Assembly: GCA_018449595.1 (NCBI GenBank)
Contig: JAAVUU010000002.1
Span: 434,001-498,000, forward strand
Reading direction: 5' to 3'
Length of the DNA stretch: 64,000 nucleotides
Source: Rhizobiales bacterium dw_265
Lineage (GTDB): Bacteria; Pseudomonadota; Alphaproteobacteria; Micropepsales; Micropepsaceae
Shown: in pieces, positions 28,116-38,395 of the stretch
Layout of the letters: each line of letters opens with the position of its first letter
Position numbering within the stretch: the first letter of the stretch is position 1
Position numbers and translations under genes: made by a program
Notes under the pieces: model-generated
What the model saw: only the letters and a program-made list of their open reading frames with translations
Told to the model about the DNA's origin: nothing
Databases searched by the model: none

Positions 28116-28528
28116 TCTTCGCCTTCCTCGGCGTCGGAACCTTCGGTCAGGGAGAAGGATGGCCCGCTGCCGCCATTCTGCGGCTGGCCTTCGCTGCCCT
28201 GCGGGCGCGGATTTTGGGCCGCCTGCTGGGCGGCATACTGGGCCTGCTGGGCGGCCGCGGCCGCCATGATGCGGTAATAATGCTCCGCATGCTGAAGATA
28301 GTTCTCGGCCATGACGCGGTCGCCGCCGGAATTGGCGTCGCGGGCCAACTGGAGATACTTCTCGTACACATGGCTGGCGGAGCCGCGAATCTTGATCTCG
28401 GGGCCCGAGGAATCATAGGTGCGGTTGGGATTGAAACCGCCGCCGCCGCCGCCATTGTTGCCGCCGCCGCCGCCGCCGCCGTTACCATTATGTTGCGGCC
28501 TGCGGCCGCCTCTGCGAGAGCGTTTCAC
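28100..28528 (-). CDS. DUF4167 domain protein (Gly-rich N-terminus)
   Basis: A 142-residue alphaproteobacterial protein. N-terminus RRGGRRPQHN, then two long Gly runs coded by GGC repeats, then the DUF4167 core YDSSGPEIKIRGSASHVYEKYLQLARDANSGGDRVMAENYLQHAEHYYRIM, and an Ala/Gln-rich, then acidic tail. The basic Gly/Arg head suggests nucleic acid or ribosome contact; the function is not established. It follows prmC in the same direction, the usual position in the class. Confidence 0.9.
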   Translation of the reverse strand: MKRSRRGGRRPQHNGNGGGGGGGNNGGGGGGFNPNRTYDSSGPEIKIRGSASHVYEKYLQLARDANSGGDRVMAENYLQHAEHYYRIMAAAAAQQAQYAAQQAAQNPRPQGSEGQPQNGGSGPSFSLTEGSDAEEGEEAEAS

Positions 28529-28708
28529 TTAAGACCTTCCTTTGTGCCGCCGGACAACGCGGCAACAGCCGCATCGACTGCAGGCACCATTTCGGTTCGC
28601 TTTGAGTCCCCTGCCCGGCCGCGGTTCTTGTCTCGCGTCACCAGCTCAGTCCTGTGGTCCGCCTTCGCGCCGACAGGAAGAGATCACCCCGATCTCCACA
28701 ACCCGAAC

Positions 28709-29554
28709 CTAGCCGATGGAGCCCGATTTTCCAAGGGAATCTTGGGGTTTCAGCAGGACCAGGCAGCGGGGAACGCCTGAGAGATCGGGTGCAACCCTCA
28801 AAATTTCAAGGTTCTGCATCAGCGCCGCCACGCTATTTGCCTGTCCCGCCCCGATTTCCAGCAGTGCATGGCCCCCCGGCTTGAGGATACGCGGCAAAAG
28901 GCCCGCCAGTTCCCGATAGGCGTCCAGCCCGTCGGTTCCACCGTCCAGGGCGGCGCGGGGCTCGAATCGGGAGACGTCGGGCGCCAGCGATTCGATTTCG
29001 GCGGACGGGATATAGGGCGGGTTGGAGAAGACCAGGTCGAAGGGGCCGGTGGCGGCAGTCCAGTCCGTCGGGCGGATTTCGGCGCGGGGGCCGGTCAGGC
29101 GCGCGGCGTTGGCGGATGCGAAGGCAAACGCCTGGGGCGAAGATTCAAAGCCGATGCCGGTGGTGTTGGGAAACTCTTTCAAGGCGGAGACCAGGATAGC
29201 GCCGGAACCCGTGCCGAGGTCGGCGATACGCAAAGCCGCGCCGCGATCCGGCACCAGCCGGATGGCTTCTTCAATCAGGGTTTCGGTGTCGGGGCGCGGC
29301 ACCAGCACGCCGGGGCCGACGGCGAAATCCAGCGACCAGAATTCCTTGCGCCCGGTGATATAGGCGAACGGTTCATGGCCGGCGCGGCGCGCCACCAGCG
29401 CGGCAAAGCCCTGCTCCTGCTCTGGCGTCGGCACGGCCGTCAGGGTCCGGTCGCGGCTGATGCCCAGGGCGTGGGCCAGCAGCAGCCGGGCCTCGGCGCG
29501 GGGATTTTCGATGCCCGCGCCGGCCAGCCGCCGTGTCGCGTCTTCGAGGGTCAA
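28709..29554 (-). CDS. prmC: Release-factor glutamine methyltransferase
   Basis: A 281-residue SAM enzyme that methylates the Gln of the GGQ motif of RF1/RF2. The helical N-domain binds the release factor; motif I is [16 protein letters not shown] and the catalytic motif is SNPPYI. The start is a TTG whose last bases overlap the prfA TGA (TTGA), a tight coupling of enzyme to its substrate gene. No upstream alternative start fits the family length better. Confidence 0.94.
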   Translation of the reverse strand: MTLEDATRRLAGAGIENPRAEARLLLAHALGISRDRTLTAVPTPEQEQGFAALVARRAGHEPFAYITGRKEFWSLDFAVGPGVLVPRPDTETLIEEAIRLVPDRGAALRIADLGTGSGAILVSALKEFPNTTGIGFESSPQAFAFASANAARLTGPRAEIRPTDWTAATGPFDLVFSNPPYIPSAEIESLAPDVSRFEPRAALDGGTDGLDAYRELAGLLPRILKPGGHALLEIGAGQANSVAALMQNLEILRVAPDLSGVPRCLVLLKPQDSLGKSGSIG

Positions 29555-30633
29555 TTTTCCGAGGCTTCGTATTCGGCCAGGCGGTCGGCCTGGTCCTGGG
29601 CCACCAGGGCGTCGATGATCTCGCCCAGTTCGTCGCCGGCGATGATCTTGGCCAGGTTGTAGAGCGTCAAGTTGATGCGGTGGTCGGTGACGCGCCCCTG
29701 CGGATAATTGTAGGTGCGGATGCGCTCGCTGCGGTCGCCCGAACCCACCAGCGATTTGCGTTCGCTGGCCCGCTCGGAATCGACCCGCTTGCGCTCGGCG
29801 TCATAGATCTTGGCCCGCAGCATGGTCATCGCCTTGGCCTTGTTCTTGTGCTGGGATTTCTCTTCCTGCATCGCCACCACGGTATTGGTGGGGATGTGGG
29901 TGATGCGCACGGCGCTGTCGGTCTTGTTGACATGCTGGCCGCCCGCGCCCTGGGCCCGGTAGGTGTCGATGCGCAGGTCTTTTTCGTTGATGACGATATC
30001 CACCTCCTCGGCTTCGGGCAGCACCGCCACCGTCGCCGCCGAGGTATGGATGCGGCCCTGGGTTTCGGTCGCGGGCACGCGCTGCACCCGGTGGACGCCG
30101 CTTTCGAATTTCAGCTTGGCATAGACGCCGCGGCCCTCCACTTCCAGGGTCGCTTCCTTGAAGCCGCCCAGGTCGCTTTCCGACAGCGACAGCACCTCGG
30201 TCTTCCAGCCCTGCAGGGCGCAATAGCGCTGGTACATGCCCAGCAGATCACCCGCGAACAAGGCCGCCTCGTCGCCGCCGGTGCCGGCGCGGATTTCCAC
30301 GATGGCCGAAGACGCATCGGCGGCGTCGCGCGGCAGAAGCTGAATCTTCAGATCGTGATCCAGGATTTCCAGCCGCGCCCGCAGGTCGGCGCGTTCCTGT
30401 TCGGCCATGCCGCGCATCTCGCTGTCGCTGGACGGGTCCGCGATCATCGCTTCGGCCTCTTCCAGCTGGGTCTGGGCCTGGCGATAGGCGCGCGCGGTCT
30501 CGATCACCGGGCTGAGTTCGGCATGTTCGCGCGAGAGCTTGACGAAGGCGTCGCCGCCCACGCCCGACGCCATCTCGGCCTCGATGGCCGAGAAGCGGTC
30601 GAGCAGGCGTTCCAGTTTGGCGGCGGGGATCAT
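29551..30633 (-). CDS. prfA: Peptide chain release factor 1
   Basis: A 360-residue RF1 recognising UAA and UAG. The stop-codon reading PxT motif appears as [14 protein letters not shown], and the peptidyl-hydrolysis motif as [18 protein letters not shown]. The N-terminal helical domain and C-terminal [14 protein letters not shown] segment are intact. Followed by prmC with a four-base overlap; palindrome copy D lies just before its start. Confidence 0.97.
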   Translation of the reverse strand: MIPAAKLERLLDRFSAIEAEMASGVGGDAFVKLSREHAELSPVIETARAYRQAQTQLEEAEAMIADPSSDSEMRGMAEQERADLRARLEILDHDLKIQLLPRDAADASSAIVEIRAGTGGDEAALFAGDLLGMYQRYCALQGWKTEVLSLSESDLGGFKEATLEVEGRGVYAKLKFESGVHRVQRVPATETQGRIHTSAATVAVLPEAEEVDIVINEKDLRIDTYRAQGAGGQHVNKTDSAVRITHIPTNTVVAMQEEKSQHKNKAKAMTMLRAKIYDAERKRVDSERASERKSLVGSGDRSERIRTYNYPQGRVTDHRINLTLYNLAKIIAGDELGEIIDALVAQDQADRLAEYEASEN

Positions 30634-30643
30634 TTTCCCTCCC

Positions 30644-30739
30644 TGTCATGGCCCGCGAAAGCGGGCCACCCAGGTGACAGTGAACAAATGGCGACAGACA
30701 AAAGAAAACTGGATGGCCCGCATGAAGCGGGCCATGACA
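30644..30739. repeat. Dispersed bipartite palindrome, copy D
   Basis: Between ispG and prfA (both minus). Left hairpin TGTCATGGCCCGCGAAAGCGGGCCA with inner flank CCCAGGTGACAG; right hairpin TGGCCCGCATGAAGCGGGCCATGACA with inner flank AACTGGA. Spacer about 40 bases, relatively AT-rich (AAATGGCGACAGACAAAAGAAAA). Confidence 0.82.
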
Positions 30740-30754
30740 GGTGGTGTTGGGTAC

Positions 30755-31888
30755 CTACTGCGCGGCTTCGAGCGGTGCGCTGCCGCGACCGGCTTCGATC
30801 TCGGCGGCCTTCTTTTCGCAAAGCTCGACCACGTGATCCACCAGGCCGGAATTGTCCAGCTTGTAGGCCGGCTTGCCGTTCAGATAGATCATGCCATGGC
30901 CCTTGCCGGCGCCGCCGCCGGTGAAGGCGAGATCGGTTTCCTTGGCCTCGCCCGGCCCGTTGACGACGCAGCCGATGATCGACAGCGACATCGGGGTGGC
31001 GATGTGCTTCAGCCGGTCTTCCAGCGCCTTGACCGTGTCGATGACGTTAAAGCCCTGGCGGGCGCAGGACGGGCAGGAAATGATGTTCACGCCGCGATGG
31101 CGCAGGTTCAGCGACTTCAGGATATCGAAACCGACGCGCACTTCCTCGACCGGATCGGCCGACAGCGAGACGCGGATGGTATCGCCGATGCCGCTCCACA
31201 ACAGCATGCCCATGCCGATGGACGACTTGACGGTGCCCGAGATCATGCCGCCAGCCTCGGTGATGCCGACATGCAGCGGGCAGTCGATGGCGTCGCCCAG
31301 CGCCTGGTAAGCGGCGACCGCCAGGAAGGGGTCCGACGCCTTCACCGAAATCTTGTATTCGCGGAAATCCAGGTCATCGAGGATCTTGGCGTGGTTCAGG
31401 GCGCTTTCCACCATCGCTTCCGGGCACGGCTCGCCGTATTTTTCCAGCAGGTCGGATTCCAGCGAACCGGCATTGACGCCGATGCGCATGGAACAGCCAT
31501 GGTCCTTGGCCGCCTGCACCACTTCGCGCACCCGGGCGGGCGAACCGATATTGCCGGGATTGATGCGCAGGCAGGCCGCGCCGTTGATCGCCGCCTCGAT
31601 GGCGCGCTTGTAGTGGAAATGGATATCGGCCACGACCGGGATGGCGGCGGCCCTGGTGATGGCCTTCATCGCCCGGGTGGCGTCTTCATCGGGGCAGGAC
31701 ACGCGCACGATATCGGCGCCGGCTTCCTCGATGCGGCGGATCTGGTCGATGGTGGCGCGCGCATCGCCGGTGATGGTGTTGGTCATGGTCTGGACGGTGA
31801 TCGGCGCGTCGCCGCCGACCGGCACCTTGCCGACCATGATCTGGCGCGACGGGCGCCGGTGAATGTCGCGATAGGCTCTGACGCTCAT
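30755..31888 (-). CDS. ispG: 4-hydroxy-3-methylbut-2-enyl-diphosphate synthase
   Basis: A 377-residue [4Fe-4S] enzyme that converts MEcPP to HMBPP, the step following IspF of the MEP pathway. Cluster cysteines are in [11 protein letters not shown] and [11 protein letters not shown]. The N-terminal TIM-barrel begins [29 protein letters not shown]. The C-terminal end agrees with the short bacterial form. Together with ispDF it places three MEP activities in this window. Confidence 0.96.
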   Translation of the reverse strand: MSVRAYRDIHRRPSRQIMVGKVPVGGDAPITVQTMTNTITGDARATIDQIRRIEEAGADIVRVSCPDEDATRAMKAITRAAAIPVVADIHFHYKRAIEAAINGAACLRINPGNIGSPARVREVVQAAKDHGCSMRIGVNAGSLESDLLEKYGEPCPEAMVESALNHAKILDDLDFREYKISVKASDPFLAVAAYQALGDAIDCPLHVGITEAGGMISGTVKSSIGMGMLLWSGIGDTIRVSLSADPVEEVRVGFDILKSLNLRHRGVNIISCPSCARQGFNVIDTVKALEDRLKHIATPMSLSIIGCVVNGPGEAKETDLAFTGGGAGKGHGMIYLNGKPAYKLDNSGLVDHVVELCEKKAAEIEAGRGSAPLEAAQ

Positions 31889-31911
31889 GGTTGGGCGCTC
31901 ATCTTGTTTCC

Positions 31912-32985
31912 TCAGTGCGAATTGTAGCGGTCGCCCAGCGACTGGGGGTCGAGGGAAACGCGGCCGAGAATTTGCCCCTGCTGTCCGGCCCGGCCCAGCG
32001 CGGCGCCGTCCAGATTCAGTTCCACGGCCCCGGCGTCGCTGGTCGCCATGGTGACGCCCGGCATGTTGGGCACCTGATAGATATCGCCGGCCTTGAGGTC
32101 GCGGTTGAGCAGCAGCGAGCCGTCCTCCGCCTTGACCGTGACGCGGGCGTCGGCGCGGGCGCGCAGCACCACACGGGCGCCGGCATTCATCTTACCATAG
32201 ACTTGACCGCTTGGGACGGCGGGGCCGACGGCCGCCGTCTGGCCGGGTGCTCCGGACGCCAATGTCCCGGAAGTCAGGGGGGGGGGCCTGGTGATCCTGG
32301 TGGCCGGGGTGGCGGAACCGGCGGCGGGCGGCGGTGTCGCCGCGGTCTGGGTGTCGGGCGGGGTTTCGCTGGGCGTGCCGTCGGCGGCGGGCGACGGGGT
32401 GGCGGTCTGGGCCGGTACCGCGACGGGCGCGGGCTTGGGAACAGGCGCGGGCCTGGGGGGATTGAGGACCGGCGCGGGCGGCACCGGCTGGTTGGCTTCA
32501 CCGCCGGGATAGAACAGCCGGTAGCCGCCATAGGCCAGAAGCGCCACCAGCACCACGCCGATGATGCGCCAGCCCTGCGGCAGGCGGCGGCCTTCCTCCT
32601 GATGGATGGGCGCGGGCTCGCGCGAATGTTCTTCCGGCCGGCCGCTGATATCCTGCTTGAAGCGTTCGACATAGAGCGTTGAATCCAGGCCCAGATGCCG
32701 GGCATAGGAGCGCACAAAGCCGATGGCGTAGGTCTTGCCCGGCAGGTCTTCCAGCCGGTCGTTTTCCAGCGCTTCCAGATGGTCCTTGCGAATCTTCAAC
32801 GCCCGCGAGACGGCGGCGATCTCGTCGCCCCGGCGCAGGCGGGCGGCGCGCAGATCCTGTCCCACCGTCTCCAGCGGGGCCTCGCCGCCCCCGGAAATTT
32901 CGCGCAGATGGATGCGACGGCGGCCTTGGCCGTCACCTTCTCCACCACCATCATTTTCCAGGGACATTTGTATAAGCTTGGTCAT
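31912..32985 (-). CDS. rodZ: RodZ-like cytoskeletal/cell-shape protein
   Basis: About 357 residues. An N-terminal helix-turn-helix (about 35-105: [34 protein letters not shown]...) is followed by a cytoplasmic stretch, one membrane helix ([18 protein letters not shown]), a long Pro/Ala/Thr-rich periplasmic linker, and a C-terminal DUF4115 beta domain ([38 protein letters not shown]). This order defines RodZ, which links MreB filaments to the envelope. A run of ten C in the coding strand lies in the linker. Start at MTKLIQ (32985) or MSLEND (32967) is undecided. It sits upstream of ispG as in many relatives. Confidence 0.88.
   Translation of the reverse strand: MTKLIQMSLENDGGGEGDGQGRRRIHLREISGGGEAPLETVGQDLRAARLRRGDEIAAVSRALKIRKDHLEALENDRLEDLPGKTYAIGFVRSYARHLGLDSTLYVERFKQDISGRPEEHSREPAPIHQEEGRRLPQGWRIIGVVLVALLAYGGYRLFYPGGEANQPVPPAPVLNPPRPAPVPKPAPVAVPAQTATPSPAADGTPSETPPDTQTAATPPPAAGSATPATRITRPPPLTSGTLASGAPGQTAAVGPAVPSGQVYGKMNAGARVVLRARADARVTVKAEDGSLLLNRDLKAGDIYQVPNMPGVTMATSDAGAVELNLDGAALGRAGQQGQILGRVSLDPQSLGDRYNSH
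32277..32286 (-). repeat. Ten-base homopolymer inside rodZ
   Basis: A run of ten G on the plus strand encodes Pro-Pro-Pro at about residues 234-237 of RodZ. A gain or loss of one base would frameshift the gene just before its periplasmic DUF4115 domain. Confidence 0.9.
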
Positions 32986-33140
32986 GTGTTGCCGCGCGCA
33001 ATGCCTGCCTCCCTTACACCCATCGGGCGCCAAACGGGGCACGCATCGCTAAATATTTGTGGTTCCTATCATATCCGATCAAGCCCCGGCCAAACAACCC
33101 GCTGCACCGCAAAAAGCCGCGGTTCCATGAAAAAACCCAG

Positions 33141-35399
33141 CTATTTCAGGACAATACCGCGTTCCGCGGCAAAGGCTGACAATCGGGTGCGCAGGGAATG
33201 GTCGGTTCGCCCGCACAGCCGGTCCACAAAGGCGCCGACCTCCCCCAGATGGAGGGAGCGAATCATCATCTTGATGGGGCCGATCTGGCCGGGCTGCATG
33301 GACAGGGTGCGGATGCCCAGGCCCAGAAGCGCCATGGCGTCCAGCGGCCGACCCGCCATTTCCCCGCAGAGCGAAAGATCGCCGCTGTTCTCGGCGGCGC
33401 TCTGCACGATCAGCCGGATCAGGGTCAGCGAGGCGGGATTGAGATTGTCATAGCGCTTGGCGACGCGCGGATTGGTGCGGTCCACCGCGAAGGCCAGCGA
33501 CAACAGGTCGTTGGAGCCGATGGAGACGAAATCGGCCGAGCGCATCAGCTGGGGCAGCATGAAGGCCAGCGCCGGCACTTCCAGCATGGCGCCGACCAGC
33601 ACCTGGGTCGGGCGGATGAGACCCAGCAGCCGCGCCCGCTCCAGCTCACGGTCCACCAGGGCGCGGGCGCGATTGAACTCGTCCACATCCGAGACCATGG
33701 GCAGCAGGATGCGCAGGGTGCGCCCGGCGCTGGCCGTCAGCATGGCGCGCACCTGGTAGCGCAGCAGCGCCGGCCGATCGAGCGCGATGCGGATGGCGCG
33801 CCAGCCCAGGGCGGGATTTTCCTCCCGCTCCCAGCGGGCATAGGGCAATACCTTGTCGCCGCCCAGATCCAGGGTGCGGAACACCACCGGCTTGTCGCCC
33901 GCCGCGTCCAGGATCTTCTTGTAGAAGCTGGACTGGTCGGCCAGGCGCGGCATGGTCTCGCCGATCATGAACTGCAGTTCGGTGCGGAACAGCCCGATGC
34001 CGTCGGCGCCCGACTGGGCCAGTTGCGGCATGTCGAATTCCAGCCCGGCATTCATCATCAGCTTGATGGGAACGCCGTCGCGGGTGACCGCCGGCAGATC
34101 GCGCACCGCCGCGAAGCGCGCCTGGGCCTGGACCCGCAGTTCGCGCTTTTCCTCGAAGGCCTTGACGATCTCGGAGGCGGGGCGCAGGTGCACCTCGCCC
34201 ATCTCGCCATCCACCGCGATCAGGTCGCCGCCACGGGCATTGTCGGCGATGCCTTCCAGCGACGACACCATGGGCAGGCCCATGGAGCGGGCGACGATGG
34301 CGACATGGCTGGTGGAGGCCGCCTCCTCCAGCACCAGCGCCACAAGCTGATCGCGGCCATAATCCAGCAATTCGGCCGGGCCCATGCCGCGCGCCACCAG
34401 CACGGCGTTCTGCGGCAGGCTGCGGTCGGCGGCATGTTCGCCGGTCAGGTGGCGCAGCAGCCGCCGCGCCAGGTCGTCGAAATCATGCGCCCGCTCGCGC
34501 AGGATGGGATCGCCCAGGCGCTGGACGCGCAACCGGGTCTCGTCCTGCACGCGCTCGACGGCAGCCTCGGCGGTCAGGCCGGTGCGCACCGCATCGCGCA
34601 TGCGCTGCCGCCAGCCCTGGTCATAGGCGAACAGCCGGTAGGCCTCGATGACCTCGCGGCCCTCCCCGGTGAGGTCGAGTTCGCTGGAGGCCAGCATTTC
34701 GTCCACGGATTCGCGCAGGCCCCCGATGGCGGCTTCCAGGCGGCGAAGCTCGTCCACCGCATTGTCGGCGATCATGCGGTCGACCTTGACGCGCGGTTCG
34801 TGCAGGGCGACCCGGCCCACGGCGACGCCGTCCGACAGTCCGTCGCCGACGAACTTGCGCGGCCGGTCGGTACGCAGTTCCGGCTCGTCCAGTTCGGCGA
34901 CATTGAAGAAGCCGCCCTGGGCCACGACCTCGGCCAGCACCATGGCGACGGTCTGCAGCGCCTCGACCTCCTCCTCGGCATAGATGCGCTCGGCCTTGTT
35001 CTGCACCGTCAGGACGCCGAACACCTGGCCGCCGCGCACGATGGGCACGCCCAGGAAGGATTTGAACGGGTCTTCCCCGGTTTCCGGGCGATAGCTGAAA
35101 TGCGGGTCGGCGGGCGCGTCCGACAGGTTCACCGCCTCGGCGGTCTCGCCGACCAGGCCGACCAGGCCCTCGCCCTCCTTCATGCGGGTGGTGTGGACGG
35201 CCGAGCGGCGCAGGCCCTCGGTGGCGAACAGTTCCAGCACCTTGCCGGCGCGGCGCAGATAGATGGAGCAGACCTCGGCCACCATGTTGGAGGCGATGAC
35301 GGTGACCAGCTTGTCCAGCCGCATCTGGGCGGATGTCTGCTCCGCCATGATCTCGCGCAGGCGACGAAGAAGAAGGCGCGGACCGCCGCCGGGTGACAT
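33141..35399 (-). CDS. ptsP: PTS-Ntr enzyme I (PtsP) with GAF domain
   Basis: A 752-residue phosphoenolpyruvate-protein phosphotransferase of the nitrogen-related PTS. An N-terminal GAF domain (about 20-165) precedes the EI N-domain and the phospho-His swivel domain (LEEAASTSHVAIVARSMGLPMV, active His in STSH). The C-terminal PEP-binding barrel has GIGLFRTELQFM, FRTLDLGGDK and the catalytic Cys region SLCGEMAGRPLDA. It phosphorylates NPr and then EIIA-Ntr, signalling nitrogen/glutamine state; functionally linked to the Ntr systems at the window start. Confidence 0.96.
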   Translation of the reverse strand: MSPGGGPRLLLRRLREIMAEQTSAQMRLDKLVTVIASNMVAEVCSIYLRRAGKVLELFATEGLRRSAVHTTRMKEGEGLVGLVGETAEAVNLSDAPADPHFSYRPETGEDPFKSFLGVPIVRGGQVFGVLTVQNKAERIYAEEEVEALQTVAMVLAEVVAQGGFFNVAELDEPELRTDRPRKFVGDGLSDGVAVGRVALHEPRVKVDRMIADNAVDELRRLEAAIGGLRESVDEMLASSELDLTGEGREVIEAYRLFAYDQGWRQRMRDAVRTGLTAEAAVERVQDETRLRVQRLGDPILRERAHDFDDLARRLLRHLTGEHAADRSLPQNAVLVARGMGPAELLDYGRDQLVALVLEEAASTSHVAIVARSMGLPMVSSLEGIADNARGGDLIAVDGEMGEVHLRPASEIVKAFEEKRELRVQAQARFAAVRDLPAVTRDGVPIKLMMNAGLEFDMPQLAQSGADGIGLFRTELQFMIGETMPRLADQSSFYKKILDAAGDKPVVFRTLDLGGDKVLPYARWEREENPALGWRAIRIALDRPALLRYQVRAMLTASAGRTLRILLPMVSDVDEFNRARALVDRELERARLLGLIRPTQVLVGAMLEVPALAFMLPQLMRSADFVSIGSNDLLSLAFAVDRTNPRVAKRYDNLNPASLTLIRLIVQSAAENSGDLSLCGEMAGRPLDAMALLGLGIRTLSMQPGQIGPIKMMIRSLHLGEVGAFVDRLCGRTDHSLRTRLSAFAAERGIVLK

Positions 35400-35428
35400 C
35401 AGGTCAGAACCTCGGAATCAATCAAAAA

Positions 35429-35556
35429 TGTCATGGCCCACCTAGTGTGGGCCATCCAGGTGACGCCTGTCACCACTTTGGAAAACGGGTCTCGGCCATT
35501 TCTTGTGACGTCCTCGCCCATTTCACCTGGGTGGCCTGCATTTGCGGGCCATGACA
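35429..35556. repeat. Dispersed bipartite palindrome, copy E
   Basis: Between lysC and ptsP (both minus). Left hairpin TGTCATGGCCCACCTAGTGTGGGCCA, flank TCCAGGTGACG; right flank TTCACCTGGGTGGCC, hairpin GCATTTGCGGGCCATGACA with one mismatch (GGCCTGC). Spacer about 70 bases, unrelated to other copies. Confidence 0.8.
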
Positions 35557-35569
35557 GCGGGGCGTGCGG

Positions 35570-36811
35570 TCAGGCCGCATCCAGCTCGTAAGCGGAATGC
35601 AGCGCCCGCACCGCCAGTTCGACATATTCCTCGGCGATCAGGACGCTGACCTTGATCTCGCTGGTGGAGATCACCTGGATGTTGATGCCCTTTTCCGACA
35701 GGGTGCGGAACATGGTCGAGGCGACGCCGGGATGGGCCCGCATGCCGATGCCGATGATCGAGACCTTGGCCACCGCCGCGTCCTGGATCAGATCCTGATA
35801 CTTGATGTCCTTGGCATGGGTCTGGATCGCGGCCAGGGCGCGGGCCAGTTCGCCCCGGGTGCAGGTGAAGGTCAGATCGGTGGTGGCGCCGTCTTCCGAG
35901 ACGTTCTGCACGATCATGTCCACATTGATGCCGGCGTCGGCCAGCGGCCCGAAGATGGCCGAGGCGATGCCGGGGCGGTCGGGCACCCGCACCAGGGTGA
36001 TCTTGGCTTCGTCGCGGCTGTAGGCGATGCCGGTGACTGGTTTCTTTTCCACGATGTCTTCCTCGTCGCAAAGAAGTGTGCCGCCCACATCGGGCGTGAA
36101 GGTCGAAAGCACCCGGGTCGGCACCCGGTGCAGCATGGCGATTTCCACCGAGCGGGTCTGCAGGACCTTGGCGCCCAGGGACGCCATCTCCAGCATTTCC
36201 TCGTAAGCGATCTTGTCCAGCCGCCGCGCCTTGGGAACGATGCGCGGGTCGGTGGTATAGACGCCGTCCACATCGGTATAGATATCGCAGCGCGCCGCCC
36301 CGAGGCCGGCGGCCACCGCCACCGCGCTGGTGTCCGAGCCGCCACGGCCCAGGGTGGAGATGCGGGTGCCCGGGGCCACGCCCTGGAAGCCGGCGACAAC
36401 CGCCACCTCGCCATTCTCGATGGCGGTCTTCATGTCGCTGGCCGGCACGCCCTCGATGCGGGCGGAGCCATGCACGGCCGATGTCTGGATGGGAATCTGC
36501 CAGCCCAGCCAGGACCGCGCCTTGATCCCCATGGCGTTGAGGGTGATCGCCAAAAGCCCGGCTGTGACCTGTTCGCCCGCCGCCACCACGACATCGTATT
36601 CGCGCTGGTCGGGCAGCGCGAGATTGTTGGCGTTGCGGGCGGCGTCATTCGTCCAGGCGACCAGCTTGTTGGTCTCCCCGGCCATGGCGGACACCACCAC
36701 GGCGACCTGGTTGCCGCGTTCGACCTCGCGCTTCACCAGGCTGGCGACATGGCGGATGCGTTCGATGTCGGCCACCGAAGTGCCGCCGAATTTCATCGTG
36801 ATCAACGCCAT
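35570..36811 (-). CDS. lysC: Aspartate kinase
   Basis: A 413-residue enzyme for the first step of Lys/Thr/Met synthesis. The kinase domain opens with MKFGGTSVAD and has GRGGSDTSAVAVAAGLGA; two ACT domains follow (FGPLADAGINVDMIVQNVS and MFRTLSEKGINIQVISTSEIKVSVLI), for feedback control by lysine and/or threonine. Length and order are typical of the single monofunctional kinase of alphaproteobacteria. It is divergent from ubiG, again a conserved pairing in the class. Confidence 0.96.
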   Translation of the reverse strand: MALITMKFGGTSVADIERIRHVASLVKREVERGNQVAVVVSAMAGETNKLVAWTNDAARNANNLALPDQREYDVVVAAGEQVTAGLLAITLNAMGIKARSWLGWQIPIQTSAVHGSARIEGVPASDMKTAIENGEVAVVAGFQGVAPGTRISTLGRGGSDTSAVAVAAGLGAARCDIYTDVDGVYTTDPRIVPKARRLDKIAYEEMLEMASLGAKVLQTRSVEIAMLHRVPTRVLSTFTPDVGGTLLCDEEDIVEKKPVTGIAYSRDEAKITLVRVPDRPGIASAIFGPLADAGINVDMIVQNVSEDGATTDLTFTCTRGELARALAAIQTHAKDIKYQDLIQDAAVAKVSIIGIGMRAHPGVASTMFRTLSEKGINIQVISTSEIKVSVLIAEEYVELAVRALHSAYELDAA

Positions 36812-36909
36812 GTGACGGATTTGCCCCGCAGGAAACGGCGGCCTACATAGAGGGAGTTGCCCCCTGGCTCAACCCTTAAAGCCGGACGGGCGAAAAGCGG
36901 CAAACCGGC

Positions 36910-37086
36910 ATGAAATCCAAGACCTTCAGCGCGGACGGAGCGGACGCCATCATCAAGGCCGTCAACGACTGGCTGGCGGGGGAAACCGGCATCGCCATCC
37001 GCGACACCAAGACCAGGCCCGCCGATCCCGCCAAGGGCCAGCCGATGCAGTTCTGTATCTGGTACGATCAGGACGATGCGGCATGA
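36910..37086 (+). CDS. Small hypothetical protein upstream of ubiG
   Basis: A 58-residue protein ([21 protein letters not shown] at its start, then [16 protein letters not shown] and an acidic [11 protein letters not shown] end). It has no membrane segment or signal. Its stop codon overlaps the ubiG ATG (ATGA), which argues for real translation. It lies in the lysC-ubiG divergent gap. Codon use is like the neighbours. Function unknown. Confidence 0.6.
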   Translation: MKSKTFSADGADAIIKAVNDWLAGETGIAIRDTKTRPADPAKGQPMQFCIWYDQDDAA

Positions 37087-37811
37087 CCGGCACCGTCGAT
37101 TCGGCCGAAGTCGCCAAATTCTCCGCCATCGCGGCGGAATGGTGGGACCCCGCCGGCAAGTTCGCCCCCCTGCACAAATTCAATCCCGTGCGCCTGGCCT
37201 TCATCCGGCAGGAGGCGGCGGCGCATTTCAGCAAGGAGGCGCGCGCCTTGCGCCCCTTCGAGGGGCTCTCCCTGCTGGATATCGGCTGCGGCGGCGGGCT
37301 GTTGTCCGAGCCCATGGCGCGGCTGGGCTTTGCCGTCACCGGCGCGGATGCCTCCGAGCGCAACATCGGCACCGCCGCGGCCCATGCCGCCCAGTCGGGG
37401 TTGGCCATCAGCTACCGCGCTGCCACCGCCGAGGCGCTGGTGGCCGAGGGCCTGTCCTTTGACGTGGTGCTCAACATGGAAGTGGTCGAGCATGTCGCCG
37501 ATGTTGACGCCTATCTCGCGGCCTGCACGGCGCTGGTGAAGCCGGGCGGGCTGACCCTTGTCGCCACCCTGAACAAGACGCTCAAGAGCCTGGCCCTGGC
37601 CAAGGTGGGAGCGGAGTATGTGCTGAACTGGCTGCCGCGCGGCACCCATGACTGGAACCGTTTCATCCCACCGGCCGAACTTAAGGCCTCACTAGAGAAA
37701 ACGGGTCTATCCATCTTGAAAACACAGGGTGTTTCATTCAACCCGTTAGGCTGGGACTGGAAGCTGTCGGCCGATACCGATGTGAACTACATGATCGTGG
37801 CGCGCCGCTAG
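37083..37811 (+). CDS. ubiG: Ubiquinone O-methyltransferase
   Basis: A 242-residue SAM methyltransferase that performs both O-methylations in ubiquinone synthesis. Motif [20 protein letters not shown], motif [17 protein letters not shown] and [16 protein letters not shown], and the family-specific [17 protein letters not shown] are all present. The N-terminus ([30 protein letters not shown]) is a UbiG hallmark. Coupled by ATGA to the small gene before it. Confidence 0.96.
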   Translation: MTGTVDSAEVAKFSAIAAEWWDPAGKFAPLHKFNPVRLAFIRQEAAAHFSKEARALRPFEGLSLLDIGCGGGLLSEPMARLGFAVTGADASERNIGTAAAHAAQSGLAISYRAATAEALVAEGLSFDVVLNMEVVEHVADVDAYLAACTALVKPGGLTLVATLNKTLKSLALAKVGAEYVLNWLPRGTHDWNRFIPPAELKASLEKTGLSILKTQGVSFNPLGWDWKLSADTDVNYMIVARR

Positions 37812-37866
37812 CTGCCGGGAACCCGGGAATGTAGGCAGGCGTCATACATCCGTGGCGGCAGCGCTA

Positions 37867-38289
37867 TCAGTTAGCCCCCTCAAGGTCCGGCGGGAGGGGG
37901 GCGACATCGACGCCCTCCTCCACCAGTTCCTGCGCTTCCTTGTGGGTCGCCTCGCCATAGATGTGGCGGTCGGGCGTTTCGCCATAGTGAATCTTGCGGG
38001 CTTCCTCGGCGAAGTTGGGGCCGACATAGTCGGCATTCTCCTGGACATACTTGCGCAGGCCGGTGGCGAACTGGCGCATCTGGCGGGCCTCGGCCGCCTT
38101 GGCGCGCGCGGTCACCGTCTTCTTGGTGCCGGCCACGGCGGGCGCCATGACCGCCTTCTCGATGCGGATGGACGTGCAGGACGGGCACGACAGATGGCCG
38201 CCGACCGACTGTTGGTCGAACGCGGTACTGTCGCGGAACCAGCCCTCGAATTCGTGCCCTTTGTGGCACCGAAGGGAATAGGCAATCAC
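37867..38289 (-). CDS. DUF1178 family protein
   Basis: A 140-residue protein conserved next to nit/grxC/ubiG in alphaproteobacteria. The N-terminus, VIAYSLRCHKGHEFEGWFRDS, and SCPSC resemble a small zinc ribbon (CH...CPSC); the centre is basic/Ala-rich and the C-terminus is YGEATHKEAQELVEEGVDVAPLP. Function unknown. GTG at 38289 is chosen since it gives the conserved family N-terminus and has GGAG nine bases upstream; the ATG at 38301 is four codons earlier. Confidence 0.9.
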   Translation of the reverse strand: MIAYSLRCHKGHEFEGWFRDSTAFDQQSVGGHLSCPSCTSIRIEKAVMAPAVAGTKKTVTARAKAAEARQMRQFATGLRKYVQENADYVGPNFAEEARKIHYGETPDRHIYGEATHKEAQELVEEGVDVAPLPPDLEGAN

Positions 38290-38395
38290 GGAACGCTCCA
38301 ACTTCAGCCTGCCCCCAGACTGTTCTCCCCAGGATGGGGCGCAAACGAAAGTTTCGCAAGACCAGGCAACGAACAGGGTTTATGGCCCAAAGAAG

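Noticed and set aside
33198-35396. 732-codon plus-strand frame over ptsP
   Set aside because: Antisense shadow of a clearly identified PtsP.
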